Positions 41,005-48,731 of a stretch of 48,731 nt of DNA are shown piece by piece. Position 1 is the first letter of the stretch; the number at the start of each line of letters is the position of its first letter. This DNA is from Spirochaetota bacterium. Lineage in GTDB: Bacteria; Spirochaetota; Spirochaetia; SZUA-6. The notes below the pieces were generated by a model. That model saw only the letters and a list, made by a program, of their open reading frames with translations. It did not search any database and was not told the origin of the DNA. The translations under genes were made by a program, and so were the position numbers. The stretch spans positions 1 through 48,731 of the forward strand of contig JAADHF010000046.1 in assembly GCA_013151965.1 (NCBI GenBank), given 5' to 3'.

Positions 41005-41835
41005 ATGAATATTAGAATGAGATCGCTGCCGCCCGGCTGGTATCCGGGTACCGCCTCGAAAGCAAAAACAGCTATAGAACACATGTTGATTTCTGTAAAA
41101 AGTACGTACAATAATGCTGTAGCCGGTATTGTACCGCATGCAGGGTGGGAATTTTCAGGGAAAATAGCCCTTAAAGTACTAAAGTCACTTATTCATGATA
41201 TCGGTACGATTGTTGTTGTAGGAGGGCATCTTCATAGAGATGAAGGCGTTTTGGGAGCTTATGAGGAAGGTTATGAAACCCCGTTTGGTATTGTAAAGGC
41301 CGATCTCGAACTTCTGCAGGCTGTAAAAGAGAGTATTACGGTAAAGGAAGACAGGTATGCCGATAACACGGTGGAAATACAGCTGCCGCTTATTAAATAT
41401 CTGTTTCCCGATGTTAATGTACTTGCATTAAGAGCGGCTCCCTCGGAAATATCGCTGCTTTTGGGGAAAACACTTGCTGTTTCTTCGGAAAAATTAAAAA
41501 AAAGAATTGCGGTAATCGGTTCGACGGATCTAACACACTACGGGCCGAATTACGGATATTTACCGAAGGGGACCGGTGAAACAGCATTAAAATGGGCTAT
41601 GGAGGTAAATGACAGGGGTTTCCTGGATAATCTGTTAGCGTTTAATGGGGAAGCCGCACTTGATCATGCAAATGAAAACCATTCGGCATGTTCTGCGGGA
41701 GGTGCTGTTACGGCTCTCAGTTATGCCATGGCAAAGGGCAGCAGGAGAGGCGTTCTGTTGGACCACTATAGCAGCAATAAAATATATTCCGGTGAATCAT
41801 TTGTGGGTTATGCCGGGCTTATTTATCTTGCCTGA
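41005..41835 (+). CDS. Memo-like protein (AmmeMemoRadiSam system protein B)
   Basis: About 276 residues from ATG 41005; the GTG at 40999 overlaps the GAGGTG ribosome site and is rejected. Family marks: RSLPPGWYPGTASKAK, GIVPHAGWEFSGKIALKVL, VVVGGHLHRDEGVLG, VEIQLPLIKYLFPD, GSTDLTHYGPNYGYLPKG and HSACSAGGAVTALSYA. The fold is that of class III extradiol dioxygenases, but the biochemical role is not settled. The usual partners (AMMECR1 and radical SAM genes) are not in the window. The 3' end overlaps the convergent DUF115 gene by 13 bases. Confidence 0.85.
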   Translation: MNIRMRSLPPGWYPGTASKAKTAIEHMLISVKSTYNNAVAGIVPHAGWEFSGKIALKVLKSLIHDIGTIVVVGGHLHRDEGVLGAYEEGYETPFGIVKADLELLQAVKESITVKEDRYADNTVEIQLPLIKYLFPDVNVLALRAAPSEISLLLGKTLAVSSEKLKKRIAVIGSTDLTHYGPNYGYLPKGTGETALKWAMEVNDRGFLDNLLAFNGEAALDHANENHSACSAGGAVTALSYAMAKGSRRGVLLDHYSSNKIYSGESFVGYAGLIYLA

Positions 41836-43499
41836 TTCAAAATCAGTTCTATTCTGGAAAGTGTCCACAGTCTTACCTTTTCTAATATTCTTAAGCTGTT
41901 GATATCAGGGATGCCGTGAGATTCCCGTATTGCAGCAGCAGCAGGGAATTGAGTTATCCATATATTTTTTTCTTCGGACTTAAGATTTTTAAAGTATTTA
42001 TCTATGGGTGCAAAAGGTGTGGGAAGTTTTTTAACTTTTTTATAGTATTCATAGATGAAGTCCAGCCAGTCAGAGGGAGAGCTTCCGGCTGAGAAAAGCG
42101 AATATAGATTGCTGTTTCTCTTTAACCGTTTTACAGTATTATTAGTATGCAGCGGAATACCCATTCCGGGAGCCTGGATAACATTGCTGTTTAATGTATT
42201 TATAAGTGATTCCAGACGTACTCTATAACTGCTCATAGGTCTTGTCGTATAAATGATTACTCCGTTATTTGTAATTCTTTCAATGGTTTTATTTCTCATA
42301 ATGAAAGAAAACAGGAGACTTTCCAGCGGTTTTGTACGAAGTTCCATGGAACGGAACAACGGATAAATATAAGTACCCCGCGAATATGCTTTTCCTTCGG
42401 GATATGAATAATCGACTCCGAATAGATATACACGCTGTGCTTCGAGCTTTTCTGTAAGAGATATGGCAGCATGGGTAACATTACCTCCCGAGGTGTCGAT
42501 GACGGGGAAATGACGCCAATTCTTAGACACATACAGGGAAAAGGGATGTCCGCTGGAAAAAAAAATAGTTTTTTTAGAAAGTCTCGTTAAAAGGGGGGGC
42601 GACGCCAGGTCGAGGACAAGCGGGACGTTTTCCGGATATCCCTGCAGGAAATGGTGATAACTTATATGCTGACAATCAATAGATATGACAATATCGGGCA
42701 TAATGTCGTTGGCCAGCAGAACAGGCAATGAAGTATCTGTTGCGAGTAAATAATTATCTTTTTTAAGCTGTTTTATTTGAGTAATCTGATTTTCCAGAGA
42801 CGGACCCGCACCGGTGATTATAACACTTCGAACAGGAGGAATAATGCCGGATGTTTCTCCTGCCGCATACAGGTTGTACAATGTATTGATAAACCATTTT
42901 TTTCCGAAATGAGCCTGAACTGTATAATCATCTGCTATTCTGCCTATTACTTCCTTAATTGAATCTATAATCTCCTCGAAATAGGTCTGTTCCATATTGT
43001 ATCTCGAACGAAGGAATAATGTCTGGAGATCTCCGAAGACAGCCGGGAAGTAATGCTCTAAAAAGAAATCGGCAATTTTTTTCGGGGAAAGGTCCAATAG
43101 TATTCTAACCCTGGAATCAAGTAATATTTTTCGTAAATCTATTAGCCCTAGAATAGAAGTAAAAAGAGCCGCATCTTTTTCTATAACAATAATACTGGAA
43201 ATGTTTTTAAAAGAGAGAAAGGGAAGTATATGATAACCTGCACCAAACCCAAAAATAACTTTATAGCCGCTCTTCGGACCTATTGCAAGATAACGCTCGC
43301 CCTCTTTTATCGGATCAAAGGTTGAATGAATAGGAGTGAGCCTTCCGTTTTTCATGACTGCAGGTACCGGATGACCGGATCTTGCTGTAACAATCTTTAC
43401 CGTTTCGGTTTTTTGCAGACTGGTAATATATGCTGCCAGTTCGGGGTTGTTTGTTGTAAGCGCCAGCATGTTTCTCTGGTAAACCGGGTTATGTTTCAT
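41823..43499 (-). CDS. DUF115 / Maf-like motility accessory protein (second copy)
   Basis: A 558-residue protein of the DUF115 (MptE-like) family, which includes the Maf flagellin glycosyltransferases. Seen: KVIFGFGAGYHILPFLSF, then the core VIITGAGPSLENQITQIKQLKKDNYLLATDTSLPVLLANDIMPDIVISID, and HAAISLTEKLEAQRVYLFGVDYSY. The N-terminal half is Maf-like, and the C-terminal 150 residues are variable. The ATG overlaps the end of the first DUF115 gene by 11 bases. Role inferred: sugar (nonulosonic acid) transfer to flagellin or a related motility step. Confidence 0.82.
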   Translation of the reverse strand: MKHNPVYQRNMLALTTNNPELAAYITSLQKTETVKIVTARSGHPVPAVMKNGRLTPIHSTFDPIKEGERYLAIGPKSGYKVIFGFGAGYHILPFLSFKNISSIIVIEKDAALFTSILGLIDLRKILLDSRVRILLDLSPKKIADFFLEHYFPAVFGDLQTLFLRSRYNMEQTYFEEIIDSIKEVIGRIADDYTVQAHFGKKWFINTLYNLYAAGETSGIIPPVRSVIITGAGPSLENQITQIKQLKKDNYLLATDTSLPVLLANDIMPDIVISIDCQHISYHHFLQGYPENVPLVLDLASPPLLTRLSKKTIFFSSGHPFSLYVSKNWRHFPVIDTSGGNVTHAAISLTEKLEAQRVYLFGVDYSYPEGKAYSRGTYIYPLFRSMELRTKPLESLLFSFIMRNKTIERITNNGVIIYTTRPMSSYRVRLESLINTLNSNVIQAPGMGIPLHTNNTVKRLKRNSNLYSLFSAGSSPSDWLDFIYEYYKKVKKLPTPFAPIDKYFKNLKSEEKNIWITQFPAAAAIRESHGIPDINSLRILEKVRLWTLSRIELILNQAR

Positions 43500-45126
43500 C
43501 AGTTTCCGCTTCTTTTATTGTTTTCCTTAAATTGTTGAGAAAATAATATTCATTTTTACAAAGTAATAAAGCCGTATCCATTGCAGGTTTTGTGCCGTGC
43601 AAACGGGCTTTTCGCTTAATTTCTATAAGCAGCTGGGGGTCTATGTAGTAGGAAAGATTAAGAAACCGGGCATCATTTATAAGTACTCCCGGATCTCCGG
43701 TGGATTGTAAGTTAGATCTAGTATTCTGCACGGATTTAAGCCAATTATCGATCACGGTTAAAAGGACCTGCTTTCTCTTTTTAAAATCAGGATAATCGGT
43801 TTTCGGATTGATAGATTCGTAGAAATCATGAAAGTGAGTTTTCTGCATTATACCTTTAAGAGTTTGCAGTGTAATATTGTTTATGCCGGTGATTTTAACA
43901 GGTGACGGAAATATTCTGTAAACATTATCATCAGCATGACAGGAGGAGATATTAAAAGAGCCTGTATATGTTCTAAGCGCATCGGAAAAACGGTATTTAA
44001 CTCCATTATCCAGCTTTGTATGGGGTGCCCTCTGCATTGCAAAAGAGAATATTTCAGTATAAAGAGGATGATATCTGTCTGAGCTTGAATAATAATAAAA
44101 ATCGAAAGAATTAGGCTGCACATGTGATTTAATATCAAAATAACATAAATCCAGACCCGCAAAAATAATTTCTCTGTCTGTAAGATTTAATGCAAGTTCC
44201 AGTGCAGTTGCCGCCACGGTGCCTTTCGGTACTATATTCATAAAATAAAGGCCCGATTCCTTAACAATTTCATGTTCGAAAAAATACGGCTGACAGAAAA
44301 AAGAGACATGATGCCGTAAATTGTGCATCCCTGTAGGGGCGGAAAAGGGCATGATAATGTGCAGACCGGTATTTTTGTAGTTTGCAAAATGATAAAATGA
44401 GTAAAAATTAGGATCTGTAACTACCACTAAATCGGGCTTTAAGTTAATGGAATCAAGAAAGAGCAGTGAAGAAGGCAGCGCCAGTAATATGTAGCTGTTT
44501 CTGAATTTTTTCAGCATTGGAGCGGTTTTATGGAGTGACGGACCGGAAGCGGCAATGATAACGGGTGTATGTGTTTTACCTGTTTTGAGTTTAAAATCAG
44601 GCACATGATGAAGAAAATTATTAAATGTATTCTTTATCCATCGTTTTCCGGTATAAAGTGTAGTCCTTAAATTACCGGTTAATTCATTGATGAATTGATA
44701 AACAACTCTGTTGACATAGTTTGATAAGCCGGAAAAAGCCCTTGCACAGGGAGGCCATTCAATTGTAATTAGACCTTCGGTGTCGAGTTCGCCGATATTA
44801 TTTTTTAAAAAATCCGGTAAGCTTATATTTAACTTGTCATGCCAGGAGACTGTACCGGATGCAAATGAATTCTCATATAAAGGCTGGGAGTAATAAACAG
44901 TAATTATTCTGGTTCCGGGCGATATGACCTTTACTGCATTAACAAGATATCCGAGACCCGCGCCGAGAATAATTATTGTCGAAGGCCTGAAAGATATTCC
45001 GGTATTCAGTTTGGTCTTTATAAATCTTAATGCCTCTTTCTCCGGGTCGTACTGTGAGTGTATCCGGGTATTATTGATAGAAACGGATAAAAAGCCGTTT
45101 TTGTTTTCGAAATGGTGCAAATCCAT
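43489..45126 (-). CDS. DUF115 / Maf-like motility accessory protein (first copy)
   Basis: 545 residues, a clear paralogue of the next gene: TIIILGAGLGYLVNAVKVISPGTRIITVYYSQPLYE, the core VIIAASGPSLHKTAPMLKKFRNSYILLALPSSLLFLDSINLKPDLVVVTDPNFYS, and VAATALELALNLTDREIIFAGLDLCYFD. The catalytic core GPSL is kept in both copies. No ribosome site precedes the ATG; it follows the previous stop by eight bases, so re-initiation is probable. The pair may have split substrates. Confidence 0.82.
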   Translation of the reverse strand: MDLHHFENKNGFLSVSINNTRIHSQYDPEKEALRFIKTKLNTGISFRPSTIIILGAGLGYLVNAVKVISPGTRIITVYYSQPLYENSFASGTVSWHDKLNISLPDFLKNNIGELDTEGLITIEWPPCARAFSGLSNYVNRVVYQFINELTGNLRTTLYTGKRWIKNTFNNFLHHVPDFKLKTGKTHTPVIIAASGPSLHKTAPMLKKFRNSYILLALPSSLLFLDSINLKPDLVVVTDPNFYSFYHFANYKNTGLHIIMPFSAPTGMHNLRHHVSFFCQPYFFEHEIVKESGLYFMNIVPKGTVAATALELALNLTDREIIFAGLDLCYFDIKSHVQPNSFDFYYYSSSDRYHPLYTEIFSFAMQRAPHTKLDNGVKYRFSDALRTYTGSFNISSCHADDNVYRIFPSPVKITGINNITLQTLKGIMQKTHFHDFYESINPKTDYPDFKKRKQVLLTVIDNWLKSVQNTRSNLQSTGDPGVLINDARFLNLSYYIDPQLLIEIKRKARLHGTKPAMDTALLLCKNEYYFLNNLRKTIKEAETDET

Positions 45127-45134
45127 ATATAATG

Positions 45135-46424
45135 CTACATAAGATCGGCAAGTAACTCTTTGGAACTTTTACCGTTTTGAGGATACATCTTATAACTGTA
45201 TTGTATGTCCGGAACAGCCGTGCTTTCCCTGTCTATACTATTAAAAAAATGTTTAATTGTATATGCAGCCTGATCGAAAATTAAATCCATATCCGGATTC
45301 TTAATTTTAAAAAGTGAAATAATATAAACACCGGGCTCGACCTCAAAGATATTTCCCATATTGTAAAATAGTGACTGCAGTATTTTTGTAATATCCTCAC
45401 TAAGTCTGAAAGGATCGATCAAACTCGATGTTCCCGATGCAACGGATTTAATAAAATCCGAAAGTTTAAGTAATACAAGAACAAAAGAAAATTCTTTTTC
45501 CAGGGCATATGTGATGTGTTTGTCTATAGTATTTTCCAGGGATTCCAATTCTTCCGGTTCTATTTTTTTCAGTAACTGCATTTTTTTTTCACGTGCATTG
45601 TATATTTTTTGCGTAAGTTGTGAAGAAATATTACTTATAATAATATCTAAAGGTTCATTGTCTATTTCTTCCGCTGCTTCCGTGATTAATAGAATGGAAA
45701 CAAGTTTATTTTTAGAGATAAGCGGAGCTATAATCAATCTGGATATAAGATTAAATTCTCTGTTGGAAAAAAAAGATTTGTACTCTTTAAGTTTCTGTTC
45801 CTCTGTTATAACAACAGTTTTTCCTTCTGCAGTTTCATTAAAGGATTCCGAAAAGCCAAGAGGAATCCGTAACCGGTGCATTGTTGTTGTATCGTATCCG
45901 CTGCTTGCCCATGGAGCAAATACCATTTTAAGCGGATCGTACAGCAGAAGGGCTCCTTTCGTGATCCCGAGTTTATTCTTCAGCATGGCAAACAGAAAAG
46001 CCGGAGTTTCTATTCCCTCTTCTATGGACTGTATCTCTTTAAGAATTGCCGAGCTTACGCCCGAATATTCATTACTGTCTTCGGTTTCGCCTTCGTTAAC
46101 TGACGGTTCTAAAAGATTATTAATTTCTTTTTTTTCTATCCTGGGGCTGTGATATTGCGGAGCGGATTTATTTGCTTCCGACCAGGTTAACGGTACCGAA
46201 GCAGGTTTCACGGAAACAGGTTTTTTAAATAATTGTTCTTTGCCGCGCTCTTTATGTTTTTTATTATTAGCTGAGAGTATATCAAGTTCTTCCTGAGTAA
46301 TCAGAGAAGCAGCAGGCTTACCGGATTCTACCATGTCTAGAATCGATATTGTCTTCTGTAAAAGTCCCTTTGCTTCAGAGGTTTTGCTTTCGCTAAGGAT
46401 TAATGCTTTATCAAGCAGACCCAT
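45135..46424 (-). CDS. GAF-like / degenerate GGDEF-like cytoplasmic protein
   Basis: A 429-residue protein without a membrane segment. Residues 1-115 are low in structure. Residues about 125-280 resemble a GAF domain (FLFAMLKNKLGITKGALLLYDPLKMVFAPWASSGYD ... LISRLIIAPLISKNKLVSILLI). Residues 300-429 look like a GGDEF fold (FSFVLVLLKLSDFIKSV), but the active-site segment reads IFEVEPGVYIIS, without catalytic residues. It shares the F-E-x3-G pattern with the degenerate GGDEF at 39799-40914. Its ATG overlaps the stop of the acidic-protein gene by one base, so the two are made together. Functional role unknown. Confidence 0.62.
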   Translation of the reverse strand: MGLLDKALILSESKTSEAKGLLQKTISILDMVESGKPAASLITQEELDILSANNKKHKERGKEQLFKKPVSVKPASVPLTWSEANKSAPQYHSPRIEKKEINNLLEPSVNEGETEDSNEYSGVSSAILKEIQSIEEGIETPAFLFAMLKNKLGITKGALLLYDPLKMVFAPWASSGYDTTTMHRLRIPLGFSESFNETAEGKTVVITEEQKLKEYKSFFSNREFNLISRLIIAPLISKNKLVSILLITEAAEEIDNEPLDIIISNISSQLTQKIYNAREKKMQLLKKIEPEELESLENTIDKHITYALEKEFSFVLVLLKLSDFIKSVASGTSSLIDPFRLSEDITKILQSLFYNMGNIFEVEPGVYIISLFKIKNPDMDLIFDQAAYTIKHFFNSIDRESTAVPDIQYSYKMYPQNGKSSKELLADLM

Positions 46425-48496
46425 CAGCTTCCTAATCCTAATTCCTCAAATAGTTTTTTATAAACACCGAAATATTCTGATTTTGCGAATTCCTGTATTT
46501 TTTCTTCCGGAAGTGATTCGAGAAGCTGGTCCATATAAGTAAGTACGGATTTGATTTCCACTTTAAGGTCTTCGGGAATATTTCTTTCTTCCTGTGGTTT
46601 CTCCGGTTGTTCTTCCATGACAGGTTCTGCTTCTTCCGGAAGTTCTAGCTCAACAGCTGCGGGCTTTTCTGTTTCTTCGGAAGGACCTTCGTCTTCGGAT
46701 ATTTCGAGTTCCGATATTTCATTCAGAGGTTCTTCCGCCTGCTGCTTTTCGGCCTCCTCAAGTTCAATCTCTTCAGGAAGTTCCATTTCCTCAGGAAGTT
46801 CCATTTCCTTAAGGGGTTCGAGCTCCGGTTCTTCCGGTGATGTACCGGGAGGGGTTTCAAGGGTATCCATATCTTCGAGTTCGATTTCCTCAGGCATCTC
46901 GAGTTCGATTTCCTTAAGGGATTCTTCCTGCGGGATTTCCAGGTTGTCCGTTTCTAACTCGATTTCCTTAAGGGGTTCGAGCTCCGGTTCTTCAGCCTGC
47001 TGTTGTTCGGTCTCCTCAAGTTCAATCTCTTCAGGAAGTTCGATTTCCTCGGGCAGTTCGAGCTCCGGTTCCTCCGGTGATATGTCGGGAGGGGTTTCGA
47101 GGGTTTCCGTATCTTCGAGTTCGATTTCCTTAAGGGGTTCTTCCTGCGGGATTTCCAGGTTGTCCGTTTCTAACTCGATTTCCTCGGGCAGTTCGAGCTC
47201 AGGTTCTTCCGGTGATGCGTCCTCCTGCTCTTTAGAAAGTGTCCCGGTTTCATCTTCTTCAAGTTCTATTTCTTCCGGCAGCTCCAGTGATATCTCTTCT
47301 TCGGTTTCTTCCGGTTGTTCCAGTTCGGATTCCAGAGTCTGTATTTCTTCCGAAACTTCAAGTTCGACTGTTTCGGGTTCACCTTTAAGAGTGTCAGGTT
47401 TTATTTCCTCTTTGTCCTCTTTAGTCTGAACCTCGTCTGTTTCTTCGTAGCTGATAACATCTTCTTTATCAATAAGATTCTTTTCTTCTTCCAGTTTAAT
47501 CTGAGTTTCCTCGGCAACTTCTTCCGTAATATCAGCACTGTTCAGTATATTATTAAGCTCATCTCCCGTTAAAGCGATAGTTTCATCTTCTTCCTCTACA
47601 AAGAAGCCGGCATTTTCTTCGGCTTCGGTCTGTTCTTTTTGCACAGGAATGTTTTCCTTTTTAAAAGAGGCAAGTTCTTTTTTAAGATCTACAAGATCCG
47701 ACTTAATCTCTTTTAGTTCCTGTTCTATTCTTGTAAGCATTTCCGAAGATTCCTTTGAAACGGAAGATTTATTACCTGTGTCTGTTTTCTCTGTGCCGGG
47801 AGATGTCAGGTCTTTCTCCAGTGCATTAAGGTCATCAAAATGTTCCTCCACTGATACCGATTCATTAAGAGGTACCTCTATTTCTTCCTGCTCCGGTTCG
47901 AGTTCAGGGAGTTCTTCTTCTATTTCCGGTAATTCCTCCATAAGGTCCGGTTCTTTTAATTCATTGTCTGCTGAAGGTAATGTATCGGAACTCCCGATTC
48001 CGGATAAGTCGCCTTCCGGTATTTCAAGCTTTAATTCTCCGCTCCCAAGAGAAAGAAGTTCCGAATTGGTCTTCGAATCCGCATGTTCCGGTTCGGTGGT
48101 TTCTTCTTCGGGCAGTTCAATATCTTCCAGATTATCAATATCTAAATCAGGAAGTTCCATATCAGGTAAGGATTCTTGATTCGCATCATTATTTTCCGTA
48201 TTTTTATTTTCAAGTTCTCCTAAAAGCTGCTCTTCTTCCTCGGTAAGTTTTGACTCTTCATCAATATCCATATCGAGATCTGATAGTTCAAAATCATTCA
48301 TTTCTGTTTCCTTATTTAAAGAATCCTGCTGTACGTCTTCCGGTTTTATCTTAACCCAGACTCCATATTGCTCGATCTGGGATTCATCCTGAGATTTATC
48401 TTCTTCTTTTATTTCATCAGCATTATCGATGATCGAATCCAGTTCTTCTGTAGAAAGGGAAACATCTTCCTGTTGAAATTTGTTTTTATCATCCAT
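46424..48496 (-). CDS. Large acidic repeat protein (glutamate-rich scaffold-like)
   Basis: 690 residues, extremely rich in Glu, Leu and Pro, with no signal peptide or helix for the membrane. It has short repeats of the form ELPEEIELEE throughout and a long tandem duplication (about residues 430-590). A motif occurs twice: SLSTEELDSIIDNAD (13-27) and ALTGDELNNILNSAD (308-322). Residues 251-281 look coiled-coil. The last 45 residues (LKVEIKSVLTYMDQLLESLPEEKIQEFAKSEYFGVYKKLFEELGLG) are ordinary and probably a folded docking region. GGGAG precedes the ATG. I do not recognise a family; a scaffold for the downstream GAF-like and DUF115 proteins is an inference. Confidence 0.7.
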   Translation of the reverse strand: MDDKNKFQQEDVSLSTEELDSIIDNADEIKEEDKSQDESQIEQYGVWVKIKPEDVQQDSLNKETEMNDFELSDLDMDIDEESKLTEEEEQLLGELENKNTENNDANQESLPDMELPDLDIDNLEDIELPEEETTEPEHADSKTNSELLSLGSGELKLEIPEGDLSGIGSSDTLPSADNELKEPDLMEELPEIEEELPELEPEQEEIEVPLNESVSVEEHFDDLNALEKDLTSPGTEKTDTGNKSSVSKESSEMLTRIEQELKEIKSDLVDLKKELASFKKENIPVQKEQTEAEENAGFFVEEEDETIALTGDELNNILNSADITEEVAEETQIKLEEEKNLIDKEDVISYEETDEVQTKEDKEEIKPDTLKGEPETVELEVSEEIQTLESELEQPEETEEEISLELPEEIELEEDETGTLSKEQEDASPEEPELELPEEIELETDNLEIPQEEPLKEIELEDTETLETPPDISPEEPELELPEEIELPEEIELEETEQQQAEEPELEPLKEIELETDNLEIPQEESLKEIELEMPEEIELEDMDTLETPPGTSPEEPELEPLKEMELPEEMELPEEIELEEAEKQQAEEPLNEISELEISEDEGPSEETEKPAAVELELPEEAEPVMEEQPEKPQEERNIPEDLKVEIKSVLTYMDQLLESLPEEKIQEFAKSEYFGVYKKLFEELGLGS
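46737..47210. repeat. Tandem duplication within the acidic-protein gene
   Basis: Two long, nearly identical blocks: the segment beginning gcctgctgc at 46737 recurs at 46995 (258 bp, 86 codons), and the segment cgggatttccaggttgtccg at 46931 recurs at 47147 (216 bp, 72 codons). The unequal offsets show in-frame insertion or deletion of short ELPEE units inside the copies. All changes keep the frame. Confidence 0.75.
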
Positions 48497-48530
48497 TTTA
48501 TATTCTCCCGGAGAAAACTATTCATTAATA

Positions 48531-48557
48531 TTATCGGAATAGTTTGCTCCCTATTAA
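48531..48557 (-). promoter_or_regulatory. sigma28-like promoter of the acidic-protein operon
   Basis: Minus strand: TTAA at 48557-48554, a 15-base spacer, TCCGATAA at 48538-48531 (7 of 8 to GCCGATAA). It shares CCGATAAT with the element before flgF. Confidence 0.45.
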
Positions 48558-48567
48558 TGTATAATTA

Positions 48568-48596
48568 ATTTAAGCCGAGCAATATTCGGTTGTCAA
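48568..48596 (-). promoter_or_regulatory. sigma70 promoter of the acidic-protein operon
   Basis: Minus strand: a perfect TTGACA at 48596-48591, a 17-base spacer, TTAAAT at 48573-48568. The spacer carries a CCGA...TCGG inverted repeat. The leader would be about 65 bases and spans the sigma28-like element. Confidence 0.7.
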
Positions 48597-48700
48597 TAAT
48601 AATACATTAAAAAAATAGCAAAAATCAATTGATATTCTACTATACTATATATATTGTTTATATACTGCAAGTTGCAACAATTTTGCGGGAGAGGACGAAT

Positions 48701-48731
48701 ATGGGTGATAAATCGAAAACAGTGCTTGTAA
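48701..48731 (+). CDS. Start of an unidentified gene (partial)
   Basis: ATG at 48701 follows GGAGAGG by a normal distance; only ten codons (MGDKSKTVLV) are in the window. KTVLV is how many response regulators begin, but this is far too short to assign. An AT-rich upstream region has TTGATA at 48629-48634 and TATATT/TATTGT near 48650-48657 as possible promoter parts. Confidence 0.5.
   Translation, partial: MGDKSKTVLV

Noticed and set aside
45511-46152. Plus-strand frame of 213 codons opposite the GAF-like gene
   Set aside because: No ribosome site, no recognisable domain, and fully inside a well-supported minus-strand gene.
46737-47210. Possible CRISPR or intergenic repeat array
   Set aside because: The repeats are in frame inside a coding gene, have no unique spacers of equal size, and vary by whole codons.
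46551-47429. Long plus-strand frame (292 codons, serine-rich) opposite the acidic protein
   Set aside because: It is the antisense of Glu/Leu/Pro codon repeats; it is pure Ser/Gly low complexity with no ribosome site, and the minus-strand frame is far longer and properly coupled to its neighbours.

Overview
The window comes from an AT-rich (roughly 40% GC by eye) bacterial chromosome, most likely a free-living or host-associated spirochaete of the Spirochaetales. Evidence: the gene order flgF-flgG-flgA-flgI-flgJ(rod part)-sigma factor-divergent polysaccharide deacetylase-tsaD closely resembles the Borrelia flgF-flgG-flgA-flgI-rpoS-...-gcp locus as I remember it; there is an ABC-2/GldG/DUF4340 cassette; there are two tandem DUF115 (Maf-like) motility-accessory genes; and codon use is AT-rich but SD-rich. 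No rRNA, CRISPR array, insertion sequence, phage or origin was seen. Three tRNA genes are present (Thr-CGU, initiator fMet, elongator Met), each with a clear sigma70 promoter.

Layout. 1-194: tail of an ABC permease. 256-3602 (minus): livG-livF-livH-livM branched-chain amino acid importer without its binding protein. 3728-3801: tRNA-Thr. 3944-7983 (plus): flagellar rod and P-ring operon. 8224-9069: an RpoS-like sigma factor behind a near-perfect sigma54 (-24/-12) promoter. 9201-11161: YibQ-like deacetylase and tsaD, then tRNA-fMet. 11340-12260: EamA exporter. 12429-15855: phnD, terminator, phnC-phnE, with an unusually large PhnE. 15940-17199: MFS protein, then tRNA-Met. 17515-21568: a signalling cluster of one class III cyclase-like protein, one pseudo-receiver/pseudo-cyclase protein and one PDZ-membrane histidine kinase. 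21580-24003: convergent comB-like and divergent leuA-like genes. 24012-29627 (minus): epmA-efp-methyltransferase-receiver/PilZ-membrane protein-MFS. 29735-32707: M16C peptidase. 32844-33260: hsp20 with a second sigma54 promoter. 33567-35388: RNase Z and RpiR-type regulator. 35467-39784: gldA-gldF-gldG-DUF4340. 39799-40914: degenerate GGDEF membrane protein. 41005-41835: Memo-like protein. 41823-48496 (minus): acidic repeat protein, GAF-like/GGDEF-like protein and two DUF115 proteins. 48701-end: start of a new gene.

How it fits together. The strongest regulatory story is a probable RpoN-to-RpoS cascade: two good -24/-12 elements occur, one for the RpoS-like gene and one for hsp20, and each has an ACTGT...ACAGT inverted repeat about 90-130 bp upstream where an enhancer-binding activator would sit. 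Two sigma28-like elements sharing CCGATAAT stand before flgF and before the acidic-protein/DUF115 operon, which suggests that the latter is a motility-linked flagellin-modification operon with its own scaffold and sensory subunit. A set of signalling and transporter genes (12260 minus, 17515, 19460, 40914 minus) have a sigma70 -10 box directly abutting the start codon and no Shine-Dalgarno, so they appear to make leaderless or near-leaderless mRNAs. Several c-di-GMP/cyclic-nucleotide-type proteins have degenerate catalytic motifs (two GGDEF-like, one cyclase-like, two receiver-like). These look like sensory or structural derivatives rather than enzymes.
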